A stretch of DNA of 64,000 nucleotides from Flagellimonas abyssi. Its GTDB lineage: Bacteria; Bacteroidota; Bacteroidia; Flavobacteriales; Flavobacteriaceae. The notes below the pieces were generated by a model that saw only the letters and a list, made by a program, of their open reading frames with translations, had not been told where the DNA came from and did not search any database. A program made the position numbers and the translations under genes. Shown here piece by piece: positions 1-7,562 of the stretch; within the stretch, counting starts at the first letter, position 1; each line of letters begins with the position of its first letter. The stretch is from NCBI RefSeq assembly GCF_019457905.1, contig NZ_JAHZSV010000001.1, positions 62,001 to 126,000 on the forward strand. Direction: 5' to 3'.

Positions 1-1584
1 AAGTTGGTCAAGAAAGACACCTTGCCCGATTCCGAAGGGTATTCCTGGCAGTTTGATATGGAAAAACCAATGAGCAGCTATCTGGTGGGTTTTGCCATTG
101 GGGACTACAATAAAAAAACGGTTGAATCCTCTTCTGGAATTCCAATTGAACTGTACTATGAACCCACGGATTTTACTAAAGTGGAGCCCACGTACCGATA
201 CAGCAAACATATTTTTGACTTTCTAGAGGACGAAATCGGCGTGGGATATCCTTGGCAAAACTATAAGCAAGTTCCGGTTCAGGATTTTCTCTACGCTGGA
301 ATGGAAAATACCACTTGTACCATTTTTTCCAATCAGTATGTGATAGATTCTACTGCCTTTGTGGACAAAAACTATGTAAACGTCAATGCGCACGAACTTG
401 CGCATCAGTGGTTCGGCGATTTGGTCACGGAAACCAGTAGTGAACACCATTGGCTGCACGAAGGTTTTGCCACATTTTACGCATATCTGGCGGAAAAGGA
501 TATTTTTGGCGATGATCATTATTATTGGCATTTATTGAAGACAGCACAAGCGCTGCGGAATTTTTCCGAGGATGATCAGGGCGAAGCTTTGCGAAATTCT
601 GGAGCAGGTAGCTTAACCTTCTACGAAAAAGGTGCATGGGCCTTGGTGATGCTACAAGACAGGGTAGGAGAGACGGCCTTTAAAAAAGGGGTTCAAAACT
701 ACCTTGGCAAATACGCATTTAAGAATGTGACCATTCCCAATTTTATAGCGGAAATTGAAAAAACAGCGAACGATAATCTTGAGGATTTTGAAAAATTGTG
801 GTTGCAAAACCCAGATTTTCCCTATAATCAGGTGGTTTCTTTTTTGCAAGAAAAGAATGCATCCATTAAAACGTATTTTGAGCTTAAAAAACAGATAGCG
901 GAGCAACCCGACAAGGCCGAAGCAATATTAAAGCACAATTGGAGAAAATTAAAATCCCGTCAATTAAAGGAAAACCTTGTTTTGGATTATGGGGACAAGT
1001 TGTCGGCCGATTTTTTGGGCACTATCCTTCAATCTGGAGATTTAAAGACCAGGCAGGCGACAATCCTCTCCCAAGACAAAATTCCAGCAGAGCTACAAAT
1101 GCAGATGGAGAACCTTTTAAAGGACAAAAGCTATACCACCAAAGAGGCTGCTTTGTACCGATTATGGACGGATTTCCCCAAAAATAGGAGCAAATACCTC
1201 AATGAAACCGATGGTATTATAGGTTTCCCAAATAAAAACATTCGACTGCTCTGGTTGACACTGGCTTTGGTAACCCCTGAATATAATCCCGATTCAAAGG
1301 CGCTTTATTTTGACGAATTGAGCGGTTACACGGGTGCGGAACACCATTTTGAGACCCGTTTGATAGCTTTTGAGTATCTTAAAAATATTGGTGGCTTTAC
1401 CGATATCGTGCTAAAAAACCTCGTGGATGCATGCAATCATCACGTGTGGCACTTTAAAAAATCGGCCCGAACCATTTTGGGCGACTTTCTGCAATCCGAA
1501 GGAAATACGGCCCGTATTAAAGGACTTTACCCTTTGTTAAGTCAGGAAGAAAAGCAATATTTGGAGAAAACTTTAGGTGAATGA
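1..1584 (+). CDS. M1 family zinc aminopeptidase, 3' part
   Basis: This is the carboxy-terminal 527 codons of a gluzincin (M1) aminopeptidase, which trims amino-terminal residues from peptides; the 5' end lies outside the window. The frame is open from base 1. The substrate-binding motif appears as AGMENTTC (near residue 100), the zinc ligands as HELAHQWFGD (nt 391-420) and the third ligand as LHEGFATFYA. The tyrosine in TFYEKGAW fits the transition-state residue. A helical C-terminal region with peptidase-M1 HEAT-like character follows. Its stop overlaps the start of the patatin gene by ATGA, so the two are probably co-transcribed and translationally coupled. The family is certain; substrate range and localisation cannot be judged without the N-terminus. 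Confidence 0.93.
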   Translation, partial: KLVKKDTLPDSEGYSWQFDMEKPMSSYLVGFAIGDYNKKTVESSSGIPIELYYEPTDFTKVEPTYRYSKHIFDFLEDEIGVGYPWQNYKQVPVQDFLYAGMENTTCTIFSNQYVIDSTAFVDKNYVNVNAHELAHQWFGDLVTETSSEHHWLHEGFATFYAYLAEKDIFGDDHYYWHLLKTAQALRNFSEDDQGEALRNSGAGSLTFYEKGAWALVMLQDRVGETAFKKGVQNYLGKYAFKNVTIPNFIAEIEKTANDNLEDFEKLWLQNPDFPYNQVVSFLQEKNASIKTYFELKKQIAEQPDKAEAILKHNWRKLKSRQLKENLVLDYGDKLSADFLGTILQSGDLKTRQATILSQDKIPAELQMQMENLLKDKSYTTKEAALYRLWTDFPKNRSKYLNETDGIIGFPNKNIRLLWLTLALVTPEYNPDSKALYFDELSGYTGAEHHFETRLIAFEYLKNIGGFTDIVLKNLVDACNHHVWHFKKSARTILGDFLQSEGNTARIKGLYPLLSQEEKQYLEKTLGE

Positions 1585-2495
1585 GGGCATTGGTCATTTC
1601 GGGAGGAGGTAGCAAGGGTGCCTTTGCGGGCGGCGTTGCCCAATTTTTGATTCAAGAGGCCAAGCATGATTATGATCTTTTCGTCGGAACATCCACAGGA
1701 AGCCTTCTGATTTCCCATTTGGCCCTGAACAAGTTGGACAAGATCAAGAATATCTACTCAAACGTTAATCAGGATAGCATCTTCAACAATTGCCCTTTTA
1801 TCATCAAGAAAAAGCACGGAGTAGAGACCATTGCTATCAACCACTGGAACGTTATCAAAAACTTTATCAAAGGAAAAAAGACCTTTGGAGAAAGTGAGAA
1901 CCTTAGAAAATTGATTCGTAGTTCCATTACCGTCCAAGAGTTCAATAAGCTCAAAAAAAGTAAGGTAGATGTAGTGGTTACCGTATCCAACTTATCATTG
2001 AACCAGGTCGAATATAAATCCATTAATGACTGCACCTACGACGAATTCTGTGATTGGATTTGGATTTCCTCCAACTATACGCCATTTATGAGCTTGGTAA
2101 AGAAAGATGGATGTGAATATGCCGATGGAGGGCTTGGTACTCTGGTGCCAATAGAGGAGGCTTTGTTACGAGGTGCGACCGAAGTGGATGTTGTGGTACT
2201 TCATACCGAGGTAAACCACTTGAACCGTATGTCCTCTAAAAACCCTTTTGATTTGATAACAACCATTTTTGGTTTTATGCTCGACCGTATCGAGAACCAA
2301 AATGTGCGTATTGGAAAATTGGTGGCCAATCAGAAAGATGCTATCATCAATTTTTATTATACACCAACGGTTCTCACCACAAACTCATTGATATTCAATA
2401 AGGAACGTATGACCTTGTGGTGGAAACGCGGTTATCTGTATGCCAAGAACAAGAACGACGAAACGAGCCCTATCGAACCTGAAAAACAGGAATGA
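1581..2495 (+). CDS. patatin-like phospholipase
   Basis: This 304-residue protein is a patatin-family lipid acyl hydrolase with a Ser-Asp dyad. Visible motifs are the glycine-rich oxyanion hole SGGGSKGAFAGG (residues 7-18), the nucleophile elbow GTSTG (Ser38) and the catalytic-Asp motif DGGLG near residue 185. No signal peptide is seen, so it is probably cytoplasmic or peripheral on the inner membrane. Its ATG overlaps the stop of the aminopeptidase by 4 bp. The head-on neighbour at 2496 ends on the adjacent base. The fold is clear; whether it acts on phospholipid, lysophospholipid or storage lipid is unknown. Confidence 0.9.
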   Translation: MRALVISGGGSKGAFAGGVAQFLIQEAKHDYDLFVGTSTGSLLISHLALNKLDKIKNIYSNVNQDSIFNNCPFIIKKKHGVETIAINHWNVIKNFIKGKKTFGESENLRKLIRSSITVQEFNKLKKSKVDVVVTVSNLSLNQVEYKSINDCTYDEFCDWIWISSNYTPFMSLVKKDGCEYADGGLGTLVPIEEALLRGATEVDVVVLHTEVNHLNRMSSKNPFDLITTIFGFMLDRIENQNVRIGKLVANQKDAIINFYYTPTVLTTNSLIFNKERMTLWWKRGYLYAKNKNDETSPIEPEKQE

Positions 2496-3017
2496 TTAAG
2501 ACCAAAGGTCGCTCACCTCTTTTTTAACATAAGCCAAGGCTGCATTCGAAGGTGATTCCTTTTCCATGGTCTGGTTCAAGATATCTTCTCGCAATTTATC
2601 GGGAGAATCAGTTGCGCTCATTCCAGCTGAACGGATTATCTGTATCGTGGTGTTCTTTGCAGTTTTGATGATGTTCCAACAAGCATCCGACATGTATATT
2701 TGTTGTGATAGATTATGTTCGAACTCAGTTTCTATCTGCTTTATGAGCAAGTTTTCATAATCACCTTTGTTTTTACTGGCCGGCGCAACGCGAACTACTA
2801 AACTGTTGAGGGCAATTCGTTCCAAAAATAGGGCCATGCGCTCATAGGCCTGTAAACGAATCGGTAAAGTGTCCTTTTGGGAATCTTTGTGCAATAAAAA
2901 TCGTCTGCGCCCATCTTCGTTTCGGGTATGCAATCTAAAAAAGTAGAAGGCCACGGCGCCCGTTACAACGGCCGGCATTAAATAAGCGAATAACTGAAGG
3001 ATTTGATCTCCACTCAT
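2496..3017 (-). CDS. single-pass membrane protein of unknown function
   Basis: A 173-residue protein with one predicted N-terminal membrane segment (about residues 8-26, QLFAYLMPAVVTGAVAFYFF), followed by a basic stretch and a soluble helical domain. The conserved-looking core is LPIRLQAYERMALFLERI followed by an EFEHNLSQQIY block. Similar short anchored proteins are common in Flavobacteriia and I believe they fall in a DUF (DUF7935 or similar), but I cannot assign a function. It is transcribed leftwards just upstream of the degenerate OmpA-like gene with a 76-bp gap. It converges on the patatin gene with no spacer. Confidence 0.75.
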   Translation of the reverse strand: MSGDQILQLFAYLMPAVVTGAVAFYFFRLHTRNEDGRRRFLLHKDSQKDTLPIRLQAYERMALFLERIALNSLVVRVAPASKNKGDYENLLIKQIETEFEHNLSQQIYMSDACWNIIKTAKNTTIQIIRSAGMSATDSPDKLREDILNQTMEKESPSNAALAYVKKEVSDLWS

Positions 3018-3093
3018 AAGGTAGTCTGGTTTTTTATTGATTTTACACTACCAAGAACGCATCAAAATTGTAAAAAGTATTTTTGACTAAAGG

Positions 3094-3867
3094 TTATTGG
3101 GTCGCCTTGGCACTTTCTTTGGCCTTAGCGTAAAAACCTTTGTAATCGGGTTGCAGTCTTATGTTGATTCCCTCTTTAAAATTACCATCCTTGGCGGAAA
3201 TGCCTATGTTTTGGGCAGGAACTTCCAAACTGGTTACGAGTTCGGAGGCCACAGAAGCCACTTGGTCATAGGTAGGGCCAAATTCACCGGTAATGTTCAA
3301 TCCTTCGACTTCGGCCTTAAAACTTGGATTGGATTTGATAATATCTGCCACACCGGCCAACCACGTTTTGCCTTCTTCCGTCAATTTATCAGAGGTGTCC
3401 GAGCCAAAAAGTGTATTCAAACTATTACTGATGACCACTACGCCAGCTTCAACACTTACTTTGGCATTTTCTCCCAAGGTCTGTTTAATTCGTGTCAGAG
3501 AAACAATAGCGGTAGAGTCGTTTGCAGAAATCATATCGTTAATTCCACTTAACTGTTTTTCTTTTCTGGCAAGAGCAGCCATGGCCCGGTCTACATTGTC
3601 CGAGTTCTGTTTTGACAACTGTGAAAAATTGCTCATGTTGCCCAACAGGGTTGCATTTGCATCACGAAGGGTTAAATTTTCCGATTTCAAGGCCTCTGCT
3701 TCGGCATTACTGGATGATATTTCCCTTTTTGCAACAGCGAGTTCTTGTTCCACCTCGGATATTTTTGATTTTAGATTGTCTATTTCAGCAATTAAATCAC
3801 TTTTTCTCTGCGAATAAACACTTGTGGTGATAATAAGAAGCGCAATGACGAGTAGATTGTTTTTCAT
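3094..3867 (-). CDS. secreted coiled-coil protein, degenerate OmpA-like paralogue
   Basis: A 257-residue protein with a Sec signal peptide (MKNNLLVIALLIITTSVYSQ), a long coiled coil (about residues 22-95) and a C-terminal domain that follows the OmpA lipoprotein encoded at 13061-13933 segment by segment: SVEAGVVVISNSLNTLF against SVEKGVVFVSISDKLLF, and FKAEVEGLN against FEFMVEGHTDN. The peptidoglycan-binding signature is missing: the HTDN segment and the arginine-rich NRRTRIVV strand of the paralogue are replaced by NITGEFG and INIRLQPD. It also lacks a lipobox cysteine, so it should be a soluble periplasmic protein. Its function is unknown; loss of diaminopimelate binding is an inference from the missing residues. 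Confidence 0.8.
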   Translation of the reverse strand: MKNNLLVIALLIITTSVYSQRKSDLIAEIDNLKSKISEVEQELAVAKREISSSNAEAEALKSENLTLRDANATLLGNMSNFSQLSKQNSDNVDRAMAALARKEKQLSGINDMISANDSTAIVSLTRIKQTLGENAKVSVEAGVVVISNSLNTLFGSDTSDKLTEEGKTWLAGVADIIKSNPSFKAEVEGLNITGEFGPTYDQVASVASELVTSLEVPAQNIGISAKDGNFKEGINIRLQPDYKGFYAKAKESAKATQ

Positions 3868-3908
3868 AAGTAGTACAATTATTTGGGTCTAAGTTATAAT
3901 GTTTTTAA

Positions 3909-5471
3909 TTAAGTTGTTTTCTTGCCTCCAAGATGCTCACAATTATAGAGCTCCTGCATAGAGGTGAAGGGCACTTTCTCTTTTTGGTACTTGTAGACCC
4001 TTCTAATATCGCTGCTAAGATAATCATCGTCCACATTCACTTGTATATCCTCCATATGAAATTGGCAGGGATGTTCATAACCCGCAGCATGGGTGATTTC
4101 CAAGAATTCTTTTTTGAAGGTATTGAAATATTGGGCCAACCTATCCGATTTCAACGGCACGTTGATTCCGCTCTGTCTCCATTTGTTCTGCGTAGCAACA
4201 CCAGCAGGACATCTATTGGTGTGGCAAACCTGTGCCTGAATACATCCAATGCTCATCATGGCTTCCCGGGCCACGTTGATGCAGTCCGCGCCCATAGCAA
4301 ATGCCATGGCGGCCTTCCCGGGGAAACCTAATTTTCCACTTCCAATAAAAACAATTCTATCCGTAAGGCCATGGTCTAGAAATAGCTTGTAGACCGAAGA
4401 GAACCCATAGGTCCAAGGCAAGGAAACATGGTCGGCAAAACTTGGAGGCGCTGCTCCTGTGCCTCCTTCACCGCCATCAATGGTTATAAAATCTGGGCCT
4501 TTGCCCGTTTTCTTCATTAAATCGGCAAGTTCTTGCCATTGGTCAATTTTACCTATGGCACCCTTAATTCCGACGGGGAGTCCTGTTTCCTCAGCTATGG
4601 ACTCAATAAACTCCATAAGCTCTGGAATTGTGGAAAATGCTTTATGTGTAGGAGGGGAGATGACATCTTTTCCAACTTCCACGCCACGGATTTCAGCAAG
4701 CTCATGGGTGATTTTAGAACCAGGAAGTACTCCTCCCTTTCCAGGTTTGGCTCCTTGGGAAAGCTTGATCTCAATAGCTTTGATACATGGATTTTCATCA
4801 ACAAGGACTTTTAATTTATCCATTGAAAACCCTCCATCTCTTGAACGAACTCCAAAATATCCGGTTCCAAAATGAAAAATCACATCGCCGCCTTGTTTAT
4901 GATAGGGTGAAAGGCCCCCTTCACCTGTATTGTGATAGGCGCCGCACTTTTCAACTCCCTTGTTCAATGATTCGATGGCAGCCGCGGAAAGCGAGCCAAA
5001 ACTCATTGCGGATACATTGATGATGGATGCCGGGCGGTATGGTTTTCTTCGTTTATTATAGGCACCCATTACCTTTGCGCACGGTATAAAATATGGATGT
5101 TCAATATTTGGATGCTTTTCTGGGACCTGGAACCCTATCATTGCATTTTTTATAAAAAGATGTTGGTGCTTGTAAATGTCCCTATCGGTACCAAACCCTT
5201 CATAATTGTTTTCTTTTTTGGCCGATGCATATATCCAGCTTCGCTCTATTCTATTAAAAGGAAGTTCTTCCCGATTGTTGGCAACAAAATATTGCCGCAT
5301 TTCCGGACCTATACTTTCCAGCCAGTACCTTAGGTGCCCCACCACCGGATAGTTGTGGCTGATGGTATGGGCCTTTTGAAAAAAGATGTCACGTATGGCC
5401 ACTATCGCCAGAAAAATCAAAACCCAAGTCCACCAAGGGACGTCGCCTAAAAAATCAAGGAATCCTTCCAT
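3909..5471 (-). CDS. FMN-binding glutamate-synthase-domain protein
   Basis: A 520-residue protein with one N-terminal membrane helix (WWTWVLIFLAIVAI, about residues 14-27) and a large glutamate synthase central/FMN TIM-barrel domain. Diagnostic stretches are EGGLSPYH, TIDGGEGGTGAAPPSF and the cysteine-bearing CHTNRCPAGVATQ. It lacks the N-terminal glutamine amidotransferase domain of true GltB, so it belongs to the stand-alone 'FMN-binding glutamate synthase family', whose substrate is not established. Membrane anchoring is suggested by the N-terminal helix. It lies alone between the M20 amidohydrolase and the OmpA-like gene. The family assignment is firm; the reaction is not known. Confidence 0.9.
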   Translation of the reverse strand: MEGFLDFLGDVPWWTWVLIFLAIVAIRDIFFQKAHTISHNYPVVGHLRYWLESIGPEMRQYFVANNREELPFNRIERSWIYASAKKENNYEGFGTDRDIYKHQHLFIKNAMIGFQVPEKHPNIEHPYFIPCAKVMGAYNKRRKPYRPASIINVSAMSFGSLSAAAIESLNKGVEKCGAYHNTGEGGLSPYHKQGGDVIFHFGTGYFGVRSRDGGFSMDKLKVLVDENPCIKAIEIKLSQGAKPGKGGVLPGSKITHELAEIRGVEVGKDVISPPTHKAFSTIPELMEFIESIAEETGLPVGIKGAIGKIDQWQELADLMKKTGKGPDFITIDGGEGGTGAAPPSFADHVSLPWTYGFSSVYKLFLDHGLTDRIVFIGSGKLGFPGKAAMAFAMGADCINVAREAMMSIGCIQAQVCHTNRCPAGVATQNKWRQSGINVPLKSDRLAQYFNTFKKEFLEITHAAGYEHPCQFHMEDIQVNVDDDYLSSDIRRVYKYQKEKVPFTSMQELYNCEHLGGKKTT

Positions 5472-5505
5472 TTATTCAATTTGATATAGTAGCTACAAAT
5501 ATCAA

Positions 5506-5546
5506 GCCCCAACATCCAAATTCCAAATATTGGAGGACATTGGGGC
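5506..5546. other. inverted repeat between M20 and glutamate-synthase-like genes
   Basis: The arms GCCCCAA (5506-5512) and TTGGGGC (5540-5546) are perfectly complementary and enclose 27 nt that can extend the stem imperfectly. It lies just after the amidohydrolase stop on the minus strand, so it may act as a transcription terminator or mRNA stabiliser. There is only a weak T-run downstream. Confidence 0.35.
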
Positions 5547-5573
5547 CTAAAAATATGTATTTATTAATATTGA

Positions 5574-6860
5574 TTATTTGCTTCTATCCAAGTAATCCAA
5601 AGCGATTTCCGTCATGGCTTTCACACCCAATTGTAATCCGCTATCGTCAATTTTAAAATCGGGAGTGTGATGGGGAAAGTGCTCATCAGGACCTGCATTA
5701 GGGTCTTTTCCTCCCAAAACATAAAAGAAACCGGGTATATTTTCTTGATAGAACGAAAAATCCTCAGCTCCTGTTATGGCCTTGATCAAATGTACATTTT
5801 CCGCTCCTGCCACTTCTTGAAGACTGGGCAACGATGTTGCTGTTAAATCGGGGTCGTTGTAGGTGATTGGAACACCTTTTGCAATTTCCACGGTCGCTTC
5901 GGCGCGGTAGGCTTTGGCAATGTTTTCCGCCATTTCCTTCATTCTGTCGTTTACCTGTTTTTGCATATCATAATCCAACGTACGAATGGTTCCGATAAGC
6001 TCGGCACTTTCCGGAATGATATTGTTACGTACTCCGCCACTGATTTTTCCGACCGTGATAACGGCAGCTTCCTTGGTCAATTCCAATTCCCGGCTGATGA
6101 TGGACTGGTACCCATCTACAATCTTGGATGCCACAAAAATGGGGTCGATACCGCCCCAAGGCTGTGAACCGTGGGATTGTTTTCCCTTGATCTTAACAAC
6201 AAAGCGTTGTGCCGCGGCCATTGCTCCGCCTGGTTTGTAGGCAATGTGACCCACAGGTAAGTAGGAGCCAATGTGAAGTCCGTAAATCGCATCAACTTTT
6301 GGATTATCAAGAACACCTTCTTTGACCATAAGTTCTGCGCCACCTTCTTCTCCGGGAGGAGCACCTTCTTCCGCAGGTTGGAATATGAATTTTACGGTAC
6401 CATGGATTTTGTCCTTGTTCTTGGCCAAGACTTCAGCTGTTCCCATCATGATAGCAATGTGTGTATCGTGTCCACAGGCATGCATCACTCCGACCTCTTC
6501 GCCCAAATACTCGGATTTTACTTCTGATTTAAATGGTAGGTCGTTTCTTTCTGTCACCGGTAGGGCATCAATATCCGCTCTCAAAGCGACCACTTTTCCC
6601 GGATGGTCCCCTTTTAAGAGACCTACAACCCCAGTATGGGCAACACCTGTTTGTACCTCTATGCCAAGGGATTTTAGGTGGGCAGCGATTTTCTCCGCAG
6701 TTTTGAACTCTCGGTTGCTCAGTTCAGGATGTTGATGCATGTCTCGACGCCATTCAATCACTTTGGATTCAACGGCAGCGATGTCCTTTTCCAGCCCATG
6801 ATCTTGGGCATACATGGATAAACTTGCTGTGCAAAGTGCAAGTGCTAAAACGTTCTTCAT
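5574..6860 (-). CDS. secreted M20-family amidohydrolase
   Basis: A 428-residue metallo-amidohydrolase of the M20D type (hippurate / N-acyl-amino-acid hydrolase group) with a Sec signal peptide ending near SMYAQ, so it is probably periplasmic. Motifs seen are the metal-binding MHACGHDTHIAIMMG, the glutamate pair in QPAEEGAPPGEEGG, GLHIGSYLPVG, and GAEDFSFY near the C-terminus with PHHTPDF. The order matches the catalytic domain with inserted dimerisation domain typical of the family, and the length is normal. A DsrE-family secreted protein lies immediately upstream on the same strand with a 22-bp gap, so the two likely form an operon. Release of amino acids from N-acylated or amidated substrates is the family role; the real substrate is unknown. 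Confidence 0.93.
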   Translation of the reverse strand: MKNVLALALCTASLSMYAQDHGLEKDIAAVESKVIEWRRDMHQHPELSNREFKTAEKIAAHLKSLGIEVQTGVAHTGVVGLLKGDHPGKVVALRADIDALPVTERNDLPFKSEVKSEYLGEEVGVMHACGHDTHIAIMMGTAEVLAKNKDKIHGTVKFIFQPAEEGAPPGEEGGAELMVKEGVLDNPKVDAIYGLHIGSYLPVGHIAYKPGGAMAAAQRFVVKIKGKQSHGSQPWGGIDPIFVASKIVDGYQSIISRELELTKEAAVITVGKISGGVRNNIIPESAELIGTIRTLDYDMQKQVNDRMKEMAENIAKAYRAEATVEIAKGVPITYNDPDLTATSLPSLQEVAGAENVHLIKAITGAEDFSFYQENIPGFFYVLGGKDPNAGPDEHFPHHTPDFKIDDSGLQLGVKAMTEIALDYLDRSK

Positions 6861-6882
6861 AATATAATTGTGTTGAGTTAGT

Positions 6883-7422
6883 TTATAGTTTAATCGGGCG
6901 GTAACCTTGGTTTTGCAATTGAATATTGGCTGTCATGGCGGAGAGCGCGATTTTTACCCCAGGAATCAAATCTTCTTTTGGTAGGTCCCTTGTTTTGGAA
7001 GACTGTCCGCACATGATTATTTCCACACCTGCGGATAACAGTTCTTCAACGAGTTCTCTATTTGGATTTTCTACTTTATACCTAGCTTTATGTGCATCGT
7101 CGGAAAGTAAATTTCTTGCTGCGGTGCCATGCACTATCAATGCTGCCTTTAATTGCGCGGTTGGTATGCCACTTTGGGCGTGCATATTCAAAAAACGGGC
7201 AACGGTATTAATGTTCCTGTTAAGTTCTGTATTAGACTCAGGGCCATCCTTAACATCAAAAACCACTTTAAATTCTTGGGATGTGTCCGTCTCAAAGTCG
7301 GGGTCGTTGATTTCCCATACCGCACCGTAGCCTTCTATCACGGGGCCCGATTTGGTGGTTTGAGAAAATCCAGAAAACACAAGAAAAAGTAAAAGGAATT
7401 GAGGTAAACGTTGAAAATTCAT
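6883..7422 (-). CDS. secreted DsrE-family protein
   Basis: A 179-residue protein with a signal peptide (LPQFLLLFLVFSGFSQ) and a DsrE/DsrF-like sulfur-relay fold, recognisable from KAALIVHGTAARNLL, the strand-loop GVEIIMCGQSSKTR, where the cysteine sits at the usual DsrE position, and the final VKIALSAMTANIQLQNQGY. Exported DsrE proteins are common in Flavobacteriia. They cannot take part in the cytoplasmic Tus relay, so their role is open. It is first in a probable operon with the M20 amidohydrolase. Confidence 0.85.
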   Translation of the reverse strand: MNFQRLPQFLLLFLVFSGFSQTTKSGPVIEGYGAVWEINDPDFETDTSQEFKVVFDVKDGPESNTELNRNINTVARFLNMHAQSGIPTAQLKAALIVHGTAARNLLSDDAHKARYKVENPNRELVEELLSAGVEIIMCGQSSKTRDLPKEDLIPGVKIALSAMTANIQLQNQGYRPIKL

Positions 7423-7562
7423 CAGCTATTTGAGTTGAGACGTTAAATATATTTAAAAATAGGTCCAAATCCGAAAACGATGTTTATAAAAATTGAAAGC
7501 TTGATTTTAGCAAGAGCTCAATATTGGCTAATTTCACGGCTACTTTTAAAAGCTTCTGGCCC

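Noticed and set aside
3097..3552. Open frame of 151 codons opposite the OmpA-like paralogue
   Set aside because: It is antisense to a signal-peptide-bearing protein with a clear paralogue in the window, and has no recognisable protein features of its own.
3909..5471. True glutamate synthase large subunit
   Set aside because: The glutamine amidotransferase and C-terminal beta-helix domains are missing, and the protein has an N-terminal membrane helix.
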